Source of the DNA: Paracidovorax avenae ATCC 19860
GTDB taxonomy: Bacteria > Pseudomonadota > Gammaproteobacteria > Burkholderiales > Burkholderiaceae_C
Assembly: GCF_000176855.2 (NCBI RefSeq)
Contig: NC_015138.1
Coordinates: 3,286,001-3,350,000, forward strand
Direction: 5' to 3'
Length of the DNA: 64,000 nt
Every line of letters starts with the position of its first letter. Positions within the stretch are counted from its first letter, which is position 1. The notes under the pieces were generated by a model. The model saw only the letters and a list, made by a program, of their open reading frames with translations, did not search any database and was not told where the DNA came from. Position numbers and translations under genes: made by a program. This document shows, piece by piece, positions 46,653-56,385 of this stretch.

Positions 46653-48371
46653 ATGCTTTCGTCGTCCGTGCTCCCGTTCCGTTTCCCTTCCGCCGCGTCC
46701 GGCCGCCCCCTGGCCCGCACGTCCGCCGAAGGCCTGCATCCCATGGCCGTGCTGCTGATCGCCTGCCTCTGGATCGGCACGGTCTGCAATCTCCCTCTCT
46801 GGAGCGAAGTGGTGCGCCTGCCGGGCGCCCACACGCTGCGCGGCGGGGTGTTTTTCCTGGCCTTCATGGTGGCGGTGTCGTTCGCCACGGCGGCCGTGCT
46901 CTCGATCCTTGCCTGGGGCAAGGCGCTCAAGCCCGTGCTCTCGCTGGCCGTTCTGGCGGCCGCGGCAGGCGCCTATTTCATGGGCACCTACGGCATCGTG
47001 ATCGATCCGGGCATGATCACCAACGTGGTCCAGACGGATGCACGCGAGGCCGCCGACCTGGTCACCTGGAAGCTGCCGCTGTCGATGCTCGCCATGGCCG
47101 GCCCGCCGCTGGTGTGGCTGGCCCGGATCCGGGTGCGCCCGCTGGGATGGCGCCGCCGGGCGGTGCACCAAGCGGCCTTCATGCTGGGCGCGCTGGCCGT
47201 CGCGGCGGCCTGTATCCTGGCGGTCTTCCAGGACTTCTCGTCCACCATGCGCAATCACACGCGCATGCGCTACCTGATCAATCCGCTCAACAGTGTCTAT
47301 GCCGTCGGCAGCCTGGCGGCCAAGCCGCTGCGCCGCAGCCGCGGCCCGCTGCAGCCGCTGGGTCGCGACGCCCGGCTGGGCGCAAGCTATGCGGGACAGG
47401 CCAGGCCCCCGCTGCTGGTGCTGGTGCTGGGTGAAACCGGCCGCAGCGGCAATTTCGGCCTCAACGGCTATGCGCGCGAGACGACGCCCGAGCTGTCGGC
47501 CCGCAAGGACATCGCCAGCGCCACCGATGCCTGGTCCTGCGGAACCAGCACGGCGGCATCCGTGCCCTGCATGTACGCGCACCTGGGCAAGGAAGCCTAC
47601 GAAAAGCGCGGCGCGGACTACGAAACCCTGATGGACGTGCTGCAGCATGCCGGGCTGGCCGTGCTGTGGGTGGACAACCAGTCCGGCTGCAAGGGCGTGT
47701 GCGACCGCGTGCCCACGGTCAGCACCTCTGCCACGCCGACCGATCCGACCTGGTGCGCGGACGGCAAGGAGTGCCTGGACGACGTCATGCTGCAGGGGCT
47801 GGATGCGCGCATCGCCGCGCTTCCCGCCGAGCAGCGCGCGCGGGGCGTGGTGGTGGTGCTGCACCAGATGGGCAGCCACGGGCCGGCGTACACCCGGCGC
47901 TCGCTGCCCTCGCAGAAGAAGTTCCTGCCCGAGTGCACGACCTCCGCGCTGCAGGAATGCACGCGCGAGCAGGTGGTGAATGCCTACGACAACAGCATCG
48001 TCTCCACGGACCATTTCCTGAACAGCACCATCGGCTGGCTGGAGGCACGCTCGGCCAGCGCCGAGACCGCCATGGTGTACGTGGCCGACCATGGCGAATC
48101 CCTGGGCGAGGGCGGCATCTACCTGCACGGCATGCCCTACTCCATCGCGCCCGACGTGCAAAAGCACGTGCCGTGGATCACCTGGCTGTCGCCCGCCATG
48201 CAGCAGCGCAGCGGCATCGCGACCGCCTGCCTGCAGAAGGACCTGCGCAGCCGCCGCATCACGCACGACAACTATTTCCACTCCGTGCTCGGGCTCATGG
48301 ACGTGCAGACCGGCGCCTACCAGCCGGCGCAGGACATGTACGCGGCTTGCCGCGTGGCGGCACGCGGCTGA
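46653..48371 (+). CDS. eptA: Lipid A phosphoethanolamine transferase (EptA/MCR family)
   Basis: Inner-membrane enzyme of 572 residues that moves phosphoethanolamine from phosphatidylethanolamine to lipid A, lowering negative charge and polymyxin binding. Five N-terminal helices (about residues 30–200) precede a periplasmic sulfatase-fold domain. Zinc and nucleophile motifs are visible: VLGETGRSGNFGLNGY with the Glu ligand, SCGTSTAASVPCMY with the catalytic Thr (298 or 300), VADHGESLGEGGIYLHG with Asp/His ligands. Three disulfide-type cysteine pairs are also present, as in MCR/EptA. No mobile element flanks it. Confidence 0.93.
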   Translation: MLSSSVLPFRFPSAASGRPLARTSAEGLHPMAVLLIACLWIGTVCNLPLWSEVVRLPGAHTLRGGVFFLAFMVAVSFATAAVLSILAWGKALKPVLSLAVLAAAAGAYFMGTYGIVIDPGMITNVVQTDAREAADLVTWKLPLSMLAMAGPPLVWLARIRVRPLGWRRRAVHQAAFMLGALAVAAACILAVFQDFSSTMRNHTRMRYLINPLNSVYAVGSLAAKPLRRSRGPLQPLGRDARLGASYAGQARPPLLVLVLGETGRSGNFGLNGYARETTPELSARKDIASATDAWSCGTSTAASVPCMYAHLGKEAYEKRGADYETLMDVLQHAGLAVLWVDNQSGCKGVCDRVPTVSTSATPTDPTWCADGKECLDDVMLQGLDARIAALPAEQRARGVVVVLHQMGSHGPAYTRRSLPSQKKFLPECTTSALQECTREQVVNAYDNSIVSTDHFLNSTIGWLEARSASAETAMVYVADHGESLGEGGIYLHGMPYSIAPDVQKHVPWITWLSPAMQQRSGIATACLQKDLRSRRITHDNYFHSVLGLMDVQTGAYQPAQDMYAACRVAARG

Positions 48372-48425
48372 GAAGCGGCCCGGTGCAGGCGTACTGCCGG
48401 GATGCGAGCGGCCACAATGCCGCCC

Positions 48426-49334
48426 ATGAACCTGCGCTTCGTCGAGGCCTTCCACTGGGCTGTTTCGCTCAAGAGCATCACGCGGGCTGCTGAAAAGCTG
48501 CACATCACCCAATCCGCCCTGTCGAGCCGCATCGCTTCGCTGGAGGCCGAACTGGGCGTGGTGCTGCTGGACCGGCGCGAGCGCCAGTTCCGGCTCACGG
48601 CCGCGGGCCAGCGCTTCCAGCGGCTGGCGGTGCAGTTGCTGGCTCTGCAGCGGCGCGTGAAGGAGGAACTGGGCAGCAGCCCGACGGCGCCGGCCGTACT
48701 GCGCATCGGCGCCATCGAATCGGTGGTGCACAGCTGGCTGACCGGCTGGCTGCAGGAGATGCGCAAGAGCCGGCCGGGGTTCGAGCTGGAGCTCACCGTG
48801 GACACCTCCGCGGTGCTGGCGGACCAGGTGCGGCGCGGTGCGCAGGATCTCGTCTTCACGGGGATGCCCGTGGCGGACAACGGTGTGCGCAACCACTCCA
48901 TGGCGCCCATGGAGATGGTGTTCGTGGGCCACAAGGCGCTGCACACCGAGCGCCACTATGACCTCGCGCGGCTCGCACAGCACGACCTGCTGACCTTCCT
49001 GCGCGGCTCCCAGCCCCACCAGACGCTCATGAAGCTCTTCCAGGAGGCCGCGGTGCCGGTACCGAGGGTGCATGCCGTCTCGTCCATTTCCGCCATGCTG
49101 CAACTCGTGGAAGGCGAATTCGGCATCGCATTGCTGCCGCGCGCGGTCACCCGGCACCTGTCGGGGCGCATGCCGCTGCGCGTCCTGCCCAGCGATTGCG
49201 TGCTCACGCCCCTTCCCATCCACGCCTGCTTTCGCGAGGATCCCGGCTCGGACATCGCCGAAACGGTGCTCGGTTCGGCACAGGCCTATGCCGCACGCAC
49301 CATGGTGGCGCGCCGGAGGAAGCCGGTGGCCTGA
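48426..49334 (+). CDS. LysR-family transcriptional regulator
   Basis: 302 residues. Helix-turn-helix [58 protein letters not shown] at the N-terminus, effector domain from about residue 92. It is read in the same direction as eptA, 54 bp after it, rather than divergently, so its target is not obvious. ATG 48426 is preferred over 48402 because it puts the DNA-binding domain at the very N-terminus as usual. Confidence 0.9.
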   Translation: MNLRFVEAFHWAVSLKSITRAAEKLHITQSALSSRIASLEAELGVVLLDRRERQFRLTAAGQRFQRLAVQLLALQRRVKEELGSSPTAPAVLRIGAIESVVHSWLTGWLQEMRKSRPGFELELTVDTSAVLADQVRRGAQDLVFTGMPVADNGVRNHSMAPMEMVFVGHKALHTERHYDLARLAQHDLLTFLRGSQPHQTLMKLFQEAAVPVPRVHAVSSISAMLQLVEGEFGIALLPRAVTRHLSGRMPLRVLPSDCVLTPLPIHACFREDPGSDIAETVLGSAQAYAARTMVARRRKPVA

Positions 49335-49512
49335 ATGCCCCGCAGCGGTGCAGCAGCCCTGGGGAAAGCCCCGATGGGCGGCAGGCCGCTTTCACCGTAT
49401 TGGAATTTCAGATGCCACCATCGATTTTTTCGATGGAGGCCGCGCGAGATTTTGCGTTGGATCGGCCTGGGGGCGGCTTCGACAATGCGCCGCATTGCAA
49501 TCGCGTTACCCC

Positions 49513-51123
49513 ATGAAACACCTCACCCTCCGGCAGAAGCTCTGGCTTCCCCTCGTCCTGGCCCTGCTGGGCCTGTTCGCCCTCACGTTCGTGAATGCCT
49601 GGCAGACACGCACGCTCCAGTACGAAGCGCGGCGCACCGCCCTGGCCGACATCACCGACATGGCGCTGTCCGTCGTCGGCGACTACGACAAGCAGGCCCG
49701 GTCCGGAAAGATGACGCAGGAGGAGGCACGCCGCGCCGCCCGGGAACGCGTGGCGGCGCAGCGCTACGGCAAGGACGGCTACGTGACGATCGTGGGCGCC
49801 GACTCCGCCATGGTGATGCATCCGATCAAGCCCGAGCTCGACGGCAGGAACATGCTGTCCTTCAAGGATGCCAAGGGCACGCCGCTGTATGTCGATATCG
49901 CGGCCGCCGGCAGTTCGGCGCGGGGCCGAGGCTTCCTCGAATACTGGTGGCCACGGCCCGGCAGCGACGCCCCCAGCCCCAAAATCGGCTATGCGGTGCG
50001 CTTCAAGCCGTGGAACTGGGACCTGGTGGCGGGCGACTACGTGGACGACATCGAGCAGACATTCCGCAGCACGCTCTACCGCGCGCTGGGCGTGCTCGCC
50101 CTGCTCGGCATCTGCATTTCGGTGATCACGGGCTTCGTCGTGCGCGACATCGAGCGTTCGGTGGGCGGCGAGCCCGCCGCGGCAGCGCAGGCCGCACTGC
50201 GCATGGCCGAGGGCGACCTGCAGGCCTCCATCGCCCTGCGGCGCGGCGACGATCGCAGCCTGATGCATGCCATCGGCTTCATGCGCGACCGGCTCGGGCA
50301 CATCCTGCAGCGCATCCAGCAGGCCACAGGCACGATCGACCACGCCGCCGCGGAGATCGCGCAGGGCAATGCCGACCTGTCACGCCGCACGGAACAGCAG
50401 GCCTCCTCGCTGCAGCAGACGGCCTCCAGCATGGAAGAACTCACCGCCACGGTGCGGCAGAACGCCGACAACGCCCGGCAGGCCGCGCAGTACGTGTCCG
50501 CCACGGCGCAGACGGCCGCCCAGGGCGGCGAAGCCGTGGGCAGGGTCGTGGAAAGCATGCGGGCCATCAACGCCAGTTCGGGCAAGATCAGCGAGATCAT
50601 CGGCGTGATCGACGGCATCGCGTTCCAGACCAACATCCTGGCGCTGAACGCGGCCGTGGAAGCCGCCCGCGCGGGCGAGCAGGGCCGCGGCTTCGCGGTG
50701 GTGGCGGGCGAGGTGCGCAGCCTGGCGCAGCGTTCCGCCTCGGCGGCGCGCGAGATCAAGGCCCTCATCAGCGAATCGGTGGCCGAGGTGCGCAGCGGCT
50801 CCGACCTGGTCGAACAGGCGGGCCGCACCATGGGCGACGTGGTGGACTCGGTGCAGCGCATCTCGGGCCTGATGGAGGGTATCGCCTCGGCCAATGCACA
50901 GCAGACCGCCGGCATCGAGGAGGTGAACCGCGCCGTGACCCAGATGGACGAGATGACCCAGCAGAACGCCGCCATGGTGGAAGAAGCCAGCGCGGCCACC
51001 TCGGCCATGGCTGCGCAGGTGGCGGTGCTGCGCGATGCGCTCGCCGTGTTCCGCCTGCAGGGCAGCGACCTGGCGCAGCTGGATGCCCGCCCGGCGCATC
51101 CGCTGCCGGCCCTGGCCCCCTGA
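49513..51123 (+). CDS. Methyl-accepting chemotaxis protein
   Basis: 536-residue chemoreceptor. Helix at residues 10–30, a periplasmic single-Cache-type sensor ([30 protein letters not shown]), second helix about 190–212, a short HAMP-like linker, then the signalling domain with the highly conserved hairpin tip [46 protein letters not shown]. No C-terminal CheR-binding pentapeptide (ends PALAP). Cache-type receptors often sense small organic acids. It is convergent with the catabolic operon, 30 bp away. Confidence 0.92.
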   Translation: MKHLTLRQKLWLPLVLALLGLFALTFVNAWQTRTLQYEARRTALADITDMALSVVGDYDKQARSGKMTQEEARRAARERVAAQRYGKDGYVTIVGADSAMVMHPIKPELDGRNMLSFKDAKGTPLYVDIAAAGSSARGRGFLEYWWPRPGSDAPSPKIGYAVRFKPWNWDLVAGDYVDDIEQTFRSTLYRALGVLALLGICISVITGFVVRDIERSVGGEPAAAAQAALRMAEGDLQASIALRRGDDRSLMHAIGFMRDRLGHILQRIQQATGTIDHAAAEIAQGNADLSRRTEQQASSLQQTASSMEELTATVRQNADNARQAAQYVSATAQTAAQGGEAVGRVVESMRAINASSGKISEIIGVIDGIAFQTNILALNAAVEAARAGEQGRGFAVVAGEVRSLAQRSASAAREIKALISESVAEVRSGSDLVEQAGRTMGDVVDSVQRISGLMEGIASANAQQTAGIEEVNRAVTQMDEMTQQNAAMVEEASAATSAMAAQVAVLRDALAVFRLQGSDLAQLDARPAHPLPALAP

Positions 51124-51153
51124 ACGCACGGGGCCGCGCGCGCGTCTTCCTTT

Positions 51154-52659
51154 TTAGTCCAGCTGCCCCTGGCAGAGGTACTTGGTGTGGAGGTAGTCGT
51201 CCAGCCCGTGGGTGGAACCTTCGCGGCCGTAGCCGGATTCCTTCACGCCGCCGAAGGGTGCGGCCTCGGCCGCCAGCGCGCCTTCGTTGATGCCCACGAT
51301 GCCCGTCTCCAGCGCATCGGCCACGCGCCAGATGCGGCGCACGTCATTGCTGTAGAAGTACGCGGCCAAGCCGAAGGGCGTGTCGTTGGCGGCGGCGATC
51401 ACTTCCTCTTCGCCGTCGAAGACGGTGAGCGGCGCCACCGGGCCGAAGGTCTCCTCGCAGGCGCAGGCCATGCTGGCGTCGGCGCCCGTGAGCACGGTGG
51501 GCGCGTAGTAGTGGGCGCCCAGCTCCACCAGCCGCCGGCCGCCCGCGAGCACCTTCGCGCCACGGGCCACGGCGTCCTGCACATGGCGCTCGATCTTCTC
51601 GACGGCGCGCGCGTTGATCATCGGGCCGATCTGCGAGGCCGGGTCCGTGGCCGGGCCCACCTGGAGCGCTGCCACCCGCGCGGCGAGCTTGCCCGCGAAC
51701 TCGTCGTGTACGGCCGCGTGCACGTACACCCGGTTCGGGCTCACGCAGGTCTGCCCGCCGTTCCTGAACTTCGCGGCCATGAATCCGCCCACGGCGGCGT
51801 CCACGTCGGCATCCTCGAACACGATGAAGGGGGCATTGCCGCCCAGCTCCAGCGAGAGCTTCTTGAGCGTGTCGGCGCTGCGGCGCGCCAGGTGCTTGCC
51901 CACGGGCGTGGAGCCGGTGAAGGTGATCTTGCGCACGCGGGAATCGTCGAGCCAGGCATCCACCACTGCGGGCGTGTGCTCGCGCGAGGCGGTGACGATG
52001 TTGAGCACGCCCGGTGGAATGCCCGCTTCCTCGGCCAGGGCGACGAGCGCGAGCGAGGTGAGCGGCGTGTCCTCGGCCGGCTTGCAGACCACCGTGCAGC
52101 CGGCGGCGAGCGCGGGGGCGATCTTGCGCGCGATCATCGCGGCGGGGAAGTTCCACGGCGTGATGGCGGCCACCACGCCCACGGGCTCCTTGAGGGCGAA
52201 CATGCGCCGGCCCGGCACGGGCGCGGGGATGACCTCGCCGTTCATGCGCGTGGCCTCTTCGCCGAACCATTCGATGTAGCTCGCGGCATAGGCGACCTCG
52301 CCCTTGCCCTCGGCGAGCGGCTTGCCCTGCTCCAGCGAGATGAGTGCGCCGAGCCCTTCCTGGTGGGCCAGGACGAGATCGTTCCAGCGCTTGATGAGGG
52401 CCGCGCGCTGCTTGGCCGGCACGTGGCGCCAGGTGGCGAAGGCCGCGTGGGCGGCGTCGGTGGCGGCGCGCGCGTCCTCGGCGCTGCCGTCGGGCACGTG
52501 CGCGATCGTGTCGCCCGTGGCCGGATCGGTGACGGCGAAGGTGGCGCCGCTGGCGGCCGCCTGCCAGCGGCCGGCAATGCAGAGCTGGCTGCGCACCAGC
52601 GGCTGGGCGGCGGCGGAGAGAGCGGAAGTGGCGGAAGGGATCGAAGCGGAAGAAGTCAT
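51154..52659 (-). CDS. gabD: Succinate-semialdehyde dehydrogenase (GabD type)
   Basis: 501-residue aldehyde dehydrogenase. Catalytic Cys is in FRNGGQTCVSPNRVYVH and the general-base Glu in LSLELGGNAPFIVFEDADVD; PWNFPAAMIARKIAPALAAGCTVVCKPAE and FTGSTPVGK bind NAD(P). It turns succinic semialdehyde (or a near relative such as glutarate semialdehyde) into the acid, feeding the TCA cycle. Last gene of the minus-strand operon, 42 bp after the tartrate/malate-type dehydrogenase. Confidence 0.9.
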   Translation of the reverse strand: MTSSASIPSATSALSAAAQPLVRSQLCIAGRWQAAASGATFAVTDPATGDTIAHVPDGSAEDARAATDAAHAAFATWRHVPAKQRAALIKRWNDLVLAHQEGLGALISLEQGKPLAEGKGEVAYAASYIEWFGEEATRMNGEVIPAPVPGRRMFALKEPVGVVAAITPWNFPAAMIARKIAPALAAGCTVVCKPAEDTPLTSLALVALAEEAGIPPGVLNIVTASREHTPAVVDAWLDDSRVRKITFTGSTPVGKHLARRSADTLKKLSLELGGNAPFIVFEDADVDAAVGGFMAAKFRNGGQTCVSPNRVYVHAAVHDEFAGKLAARVAALQVGPATDPASQIGPMINARAVEKIERHVQDAVARGAKVLAGGRRLVELGAHYYAPTVLTGADASMACACEETFGPVAPLTVFDGEEEVIAAANDTPFGLAAYFYSNDVRRIWRVADALETGIVGINEGALAAEAAPFGGVKESGYGREGSTHGLDDYLHTKYLCQGQLD

Positions 52660-52701
52660 GGTGCGTGAAAAGGCAGGAGGGAGGTCGATTTCGTGGCCAG
52701 C

Positions 52702-53793
52702 TCAAGCCGCGGCTGAGATGACGGCGGCGATGGCCTCGCCCACCTGCGTGGTATTGGCCGTGCCGCCCAGGTCCGGCGTCTTCGGGCCGCTCCTGATCAC
52801 CTCTTCGATCGCCGCGACGATCGCATCGTGCGCCTGCCGCCCTGCGCCCTGGCCCTGCGTCAGGAAGTCCAGCATCAGCGCCCCCGACCACACCATCGCG
52901 ATCGGGTTGGCGATGTTCCTGCCGTAGATGTCCGGCGCCGAGCCGTGCACCGGCTCGAACAGGCTCGGGAACGTGCGCTCGGGGTTCAGGTTGGCCGACG
53001 GCGCCAGGCCGATCGTGCCGGTGGTCGCCGGGCCCAGGTCCGACAGGATGTCGCCGAACAGGTTCGTCGCCGCCACCACGTCGAAGCGCCCGGGCTGCAG
53101 CACGAAGCGCGCCGTCAGGATGTCGATGTGCTGCTTGTCCAGCGTGATGCCGGGGTAGCCCTTGGCCACGTCGTCTGCACGCTGGTCCCACCAGGGCATG
53201 CTGATGGCGATGCCGTTGCTCTTGGTGGCGAGCGTCACGTGTTTCTTCGGGCGGCTCTGGGCGAGGTCGAAGGCGAACTTCAGCAGCCGTTCGGCGCCCT
53301 TGCGCGAATACACCGACTCCTGGATCACGATCTCGCGGTCCGTGCCCTCGTACATGATGCCGCCCAGCGAGGTGTACTCGCCCTCGGTGTTCTCGCGCAC
53401 CACGTAGTAGTCGATGTCGCCGGGCTTGCGGCCGGCCAGCGGGCAGGGCACGCCCTCGAACAGGCGCACGGGGCGCAGGTTGATGTACTGGTCGAACTCG
53501 CGGCGGAACTTCAGCAGCGATCCCCAGAGCGAGACATGGTCGGGCACGGTGGCGGGCCAGCCGACGGCGCCGAAGAAGATCGCGTCCATGCCCTGCAACT
53601 GCGCCTTCCAGTCGTCGGGCATCATCTTTCCGTGGGCGAGGTAGTAGTCGCAGCTCGCCCAGTCGAAGGTGTGCAGTTCCAGCGCGAAGCCGAAGCGCCC
53701 GGCCGCCGCCTGGATCGCCCGCAGCCCCTCGGGCATGACTTCCTTGCCGATGCCGTCGCCGGGCAGCACCGCGATGCGGAAAATGGTCTCCAT
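52702..53793 (-). CDS. Tartrate/D-malate dehydrogenase-type beta-decarboxylating dehydrogenase
   Basis: 363-residue member of the isopropylmalate/isocitrate dehydrogenase superfamily, closest to tartrate dehydrogenase (TtuC) and D-malate dehydrogenase (DmlA). RIAVLPGDGIGKEVMPEGLRA opens the protein; GAVGWPATVPDHVSLWGSLLKFRREFDQYINLRPVRLF and VRENTEGEYTSLGG are substrate-binding motifs, NLFGDILSDLGP the metal site. It oxidises and decarboxylates a 2-hydroxy acid. Its position between an ABC ATPase gene and gabD places it in the catabolic operon. Confidence 0.85.
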   Translation of the reverse strand: METIFRIAVLPGDGIGKEVMPEGLRAIQAAAGRFGFALELHTFDWASCDYYLAHGKMMPDDWKAQLQGMDAIFFGAVGWPATVPDHVSLWGSLLKFRREFDQYINLRPVRLFEGVPCPLAGRKPGDIDYYVVRENTEGEYTSLGGIMYEGTDREIVIQESVYSRKGAERLLKFAFDLAQSRPKKHVTLATKSNGIAISMPWWDQRADDVAKGYPGITLDKQHIDILTARFVLQPGRFDVVAATNLFGDILSDLGPATTGTIGLAPSANLNPERTFPSLFEPVHGSAPDIYGRNIANPIAMVWSGALMLDFLTQGQGAGRQAHDAIVAAIEEVIRSGPKTPDLGGTANTTQVGEAIAAVISAAA

Positions 53794-53814
53794 GGTCTTC
53801 CTCGGTTCGTCGGG

Positions 53815-55455
53815 TTATGCAGCCTGCGCCGCAAGGGAGCGGGCCGGGGCCGCCCTGTCCTGCTCTTCGAGCCAGCCCTGGCGCAGTTCAGGCACGGAGC
53901 GGGCGAGCAGTTCGTAGTACGGATGGTGGGGGCCGCGGTCGAAATCCGCGCGCGCCACCTGGTCCAGCTTGCGGCCGTGCTGCATGACGACGATCTCGTC
54001 GCACACCGCGCGCACCGTGTGCAGGTCGTGGCTGATGAAGAGGTAGGAAACGCCCAGTTCCCGGCGCAGTTCCGCCATGAGGTCGAGCACCGCGGCGCCC
54101 ACCACGGTATCGAGCGCGGAGGTGACTTCGTCGCAGAGGATGAGGTCCGGGTCGGCCGCGAGCGCGCGGGCGAGGTTGACGCGCTGCTTCTGCCCGCCCG
54201 AGAGGCCGCCGGGCAGCCGGTCCGCCACGGTGTGCGGCAGCTTGACGAGGTCCAGCAGCTGGCGGATGCGCTGCTGCAGCGCCGGCCCGCGCAGGCCCTT
54301 GTAGAACTCCAGCGGCCGCGCCAGGATGCGGCCGATGGTGTGGGACGGATTCAGCGCCGTATCGGCCATCTGGAACACGATCTGGATGCGGCGCAGTTCC
54401 TCGCGCTCGCGCTGTGCGAGCGCGGGCCTGAGTTCGCGCCCGTTGAACACCACGGAGCCGGCATGCGCGGGAATCAGGCCCGCGATGGCGCGCGCGAGCG
54501 TGGTCTTGCCCGAGCCGGATTCGCCGATCACGCCGATGGCCTGGCCACGGCGCACCGTGAGGCTCACGTCGTCCAGGATCAACGCCGCCGGCCGGCCCTG
54601 CGCATCCTTCGGGCCGTAGCCGGCCGACAGGTGGCGCACGTCCAGCAGCACGGCGCCCTCCCCGCCCGCGCCGCCCTCGCGCGCCGCCGGCCGCGCCGCC
54701 GCCAGCAGGCTGCGGGTGTAGGGATGTTCCGGCGCCTCCAGGATGCGCGCGGTGGAATTGAGCTCCTGCATCTGCCCGCCGCGCAGCACCAGGATGTGGT
54801 CGGCCATCTGCGCCACCACGGCCAGGTCGTGGCTGACGTACACGGCCGTGGCGCGACGCTCGCGCACCACGCGGCGGAAGGCGCGCAGCACCTCGATCTG
54901 CGTGGTCACGTCCAGCGCCGTGGTGGGCTCATCGAGGATGACCAGGTCCGGGTCGGTGATGAGCGCCATCGCCGCCATGATGCGCTGCAGCTGGCCGCCG
55001 GACACCTGGTGCGGATAGCGGCTGCCGATGGTGTCGGGATCGGGCAGCGCCAGTTCGCGGAAGAGCTGCACGGCCTTCGCCTCGGCCTCGGCGCGCGGCA
55101 GGGTGCCGTGGATGCGCGCGGGCTCCACCACCTGGTCCATGAGGGTGCGCGACGGGTTGAACGAGGCGGCAGCGCTCTGGGCGATATAGGCCACGGTGCG
55201 GCCCCGCAGGGCGCGCTGGCCTGCTGCGGAGAGCCCCAGCACGTCCACGTCGCCGATGCGCACGCTGCCCCCGGAGATGCGGCAGCCCTCGCGCGCATGG
55301 CCCATGAGGGCCAGCGCGGTGGTCGTCTTGCCCGAGCCGGATTCGCCGATCAGCGCCAGCACCTCGCCCGGCGCGATCGAGAAGCTGACGCGGTCCACCA
55401 GCGTCTGGCCGCCCGCGGTGATGTGCAGGTCCTGCACGGTGACGGATGCTCCCAT
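53815..55455 (-). CDS. Dual ATPase of an oligopeptide-type ABC transporter
   Basis: 546 residues with two complete ABC domains in one chain (DppD–DppF fused, as in GsiA). Walker A motifs GESGSGKTTTALALMG (near residue 35) and GESGSGKTTLARAIAG (near 320), signatures VSGGQLQRIMAAM and LSGGQKQRVNLARALAADPD. Oligopeptide-type C-terminal extensions follow each domain. Provides energy for uptake through the two permeases upstream. One base overlaps the preceding permease stop. Confidence 0.92.
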   Translation of the reverse strand: MGASVTVQDLHITAGGQTLVDRVSFSIAPGEVLALIGESGSGKTTTALALMGHAREGCRISGGSVRIGDVDVLGLSAAGQRALRGRTVAYIAQSAAASFNPSRTLMDQVVEPARIHGTLPRAEAEAKAVQLFRELALPDPDTIGSRYPHQVSGGQLQRIMAAMALITDPDLVILDEPTTALDVTTQIEVLRAFRRVVRERRATAVYVSHDLAVVAQMADHILVLRGGQMQELNSTARILEAPEHPYTRSLLAAARPAAREGGAGGEGAVLLDVRHLSAGYGPKDAQGRPAALILDDVSLTVRRGQAIGVIGESGSGKTTLARAIAGLIPAHAGSVVFNGRELRPALAQREREELRRIQIVFQMADTALNPSHTIGRILARPLEFYKGLRGPALQQRIRQLLDLVKLPHTVADRLPGGLSGGQKQRVNLARALAADPDLILCDEVTSALDTVVGAAVLDLMAELRRELGVSYLFISHDLHTVRAVCDEIVVMQHGRKLDQVARADFDRGPHHPYYELLARSVPELRQGWLEEQDRAAPARSLAAQAA

Positions 55456-56354
55456 CAGCGGGCTCCTCGTTCGCGGGCGGCGCGGCCCGGCAGGTTGTCG
55501 ATGACGAGATTGACGGCGATGGTCAGGCTCGCGATGGCGATGGCCGGGGCGATCACGGCGGCACCGCCCTCGGGCAGCGCGCCGATGTTCTCGCGCACCA
55601 GCGATCCCCAGTCCGCCTCGGGCGGCTGTATCCCCAGACCCAGGAAGCTCAGGCTGGCGAGCAGCAGCACCACGTAGACGAAGCGCAGTCCCAGGTCGGC
55701 GAGCATGGGCCCCAGGATGTTGGGCAGGATCTCGCGCAGCATCACGTAGAGCGTGCCCTCCCCGCGCGTGCGGGCCACGACCACGTAGTCGAGCGCATTG
55801 ATGTTCACCGCCAGCGAGCGCGCGATGCGGTATGCGCCCGGCACGTAGATGATGGCGGCCGTGGCCACCAGCATGGCCACCGACGAGCCGAAGCCGGCGA
55901 CCATGATGAGCGCGAACATCTTGCTCGGGATGGCAGTGAGCGTGTCGAGCACGCGGCTCAGCACCGCGTCGAGCTTGCCGCCCACGGCCGCGGCGAGCAG
56001 CGCGAGCACGGTGCCGGTGCCGCTGGCCAGGAGCGTGGCCAGCAATGCCACGCCGACGGTGTAGCGTGCGCCGTTCACGACGCGTGCCAGCATGTCCCGG
56101 CCGAGATAGTCCGTGCCCAGCCAGTGGGCCGCGCCGATGGGCGCGAACACGTCCGTGCCGCCGCCGGACGCCGTGGGCGTGGCGCCCAGCAACCAGGGGC
56201 CGGCCAGCGCAGCCAGCATCCAGAACAGCAGTACGGCCAGCGCCAGCAGCCCCAGCGGGCCGAGGCCGCCGAGCCAGCGCAGCGCGCGCTGCAGTCCGCC
56301 GCGCCGGGACGCGGGCGCCGCGGGTGCGCCGGGCGAAGGAGAAACGGTATCCAT
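55455..56354 (-). CDS. ABC permease, DppC type
   Basis: 299-residue inner-membrane permease with about six helices. The EAA loop is near VVARTRGEGTLYVMLREILPNILGPMLADLG; GTDYLGRDMLARVVNGARYTVGVALLATLL is the standard DppC/OppC start of the core. A long N-terminal Pro/Ala tail precedes helix 1. Overlaps the ATPase gene by one base and follows the first permease by 31 bp. Confidence 0.92.
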   Translation of the reverse strand: MDTVSPSPGAPAAPASRRGGLQRALRWLGGLGPLGLLALAVLLFWMLAALAGPWLLGATPTASGGGTDVFAPIGAAHWLGTDYLGRDMLARVVNGARYTVGVALLATLLASGTGTVLALLAAAVGGKLDAVLSRVLDTLTAIPSKMFALIMVAGFGSSVAMLVATAAIIYVPGAYRIARSLAVNINALDYVVVARTRGEGTLYVMLREILPNILGPMLADLGLRFVYVVLLLASLSFLGLGIQPPEADWGSLVRENIGALPEGGAAVIAPAIAIASLTIAVNLVIDNLPGRAARERGAR

Positions 56355-56385
56355 CGGTGGGGCTCCTTGGTCGGAATGCGCGATG

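Noticed and set aside
46653..48371. Mobile mcr-type resistance gene
   Set aside because: No insertion sequence, inverted terminal repeats or composition shift is seen around it; it looks like a resident chromosomal gene.
46626..49223. 865-codon minus-strand frame opposite eptA and the LysR gene
   Set aside because: It spans two clearly coding genes on the other strand and has low-complexity composition with no ribosome-binding site or family motif.
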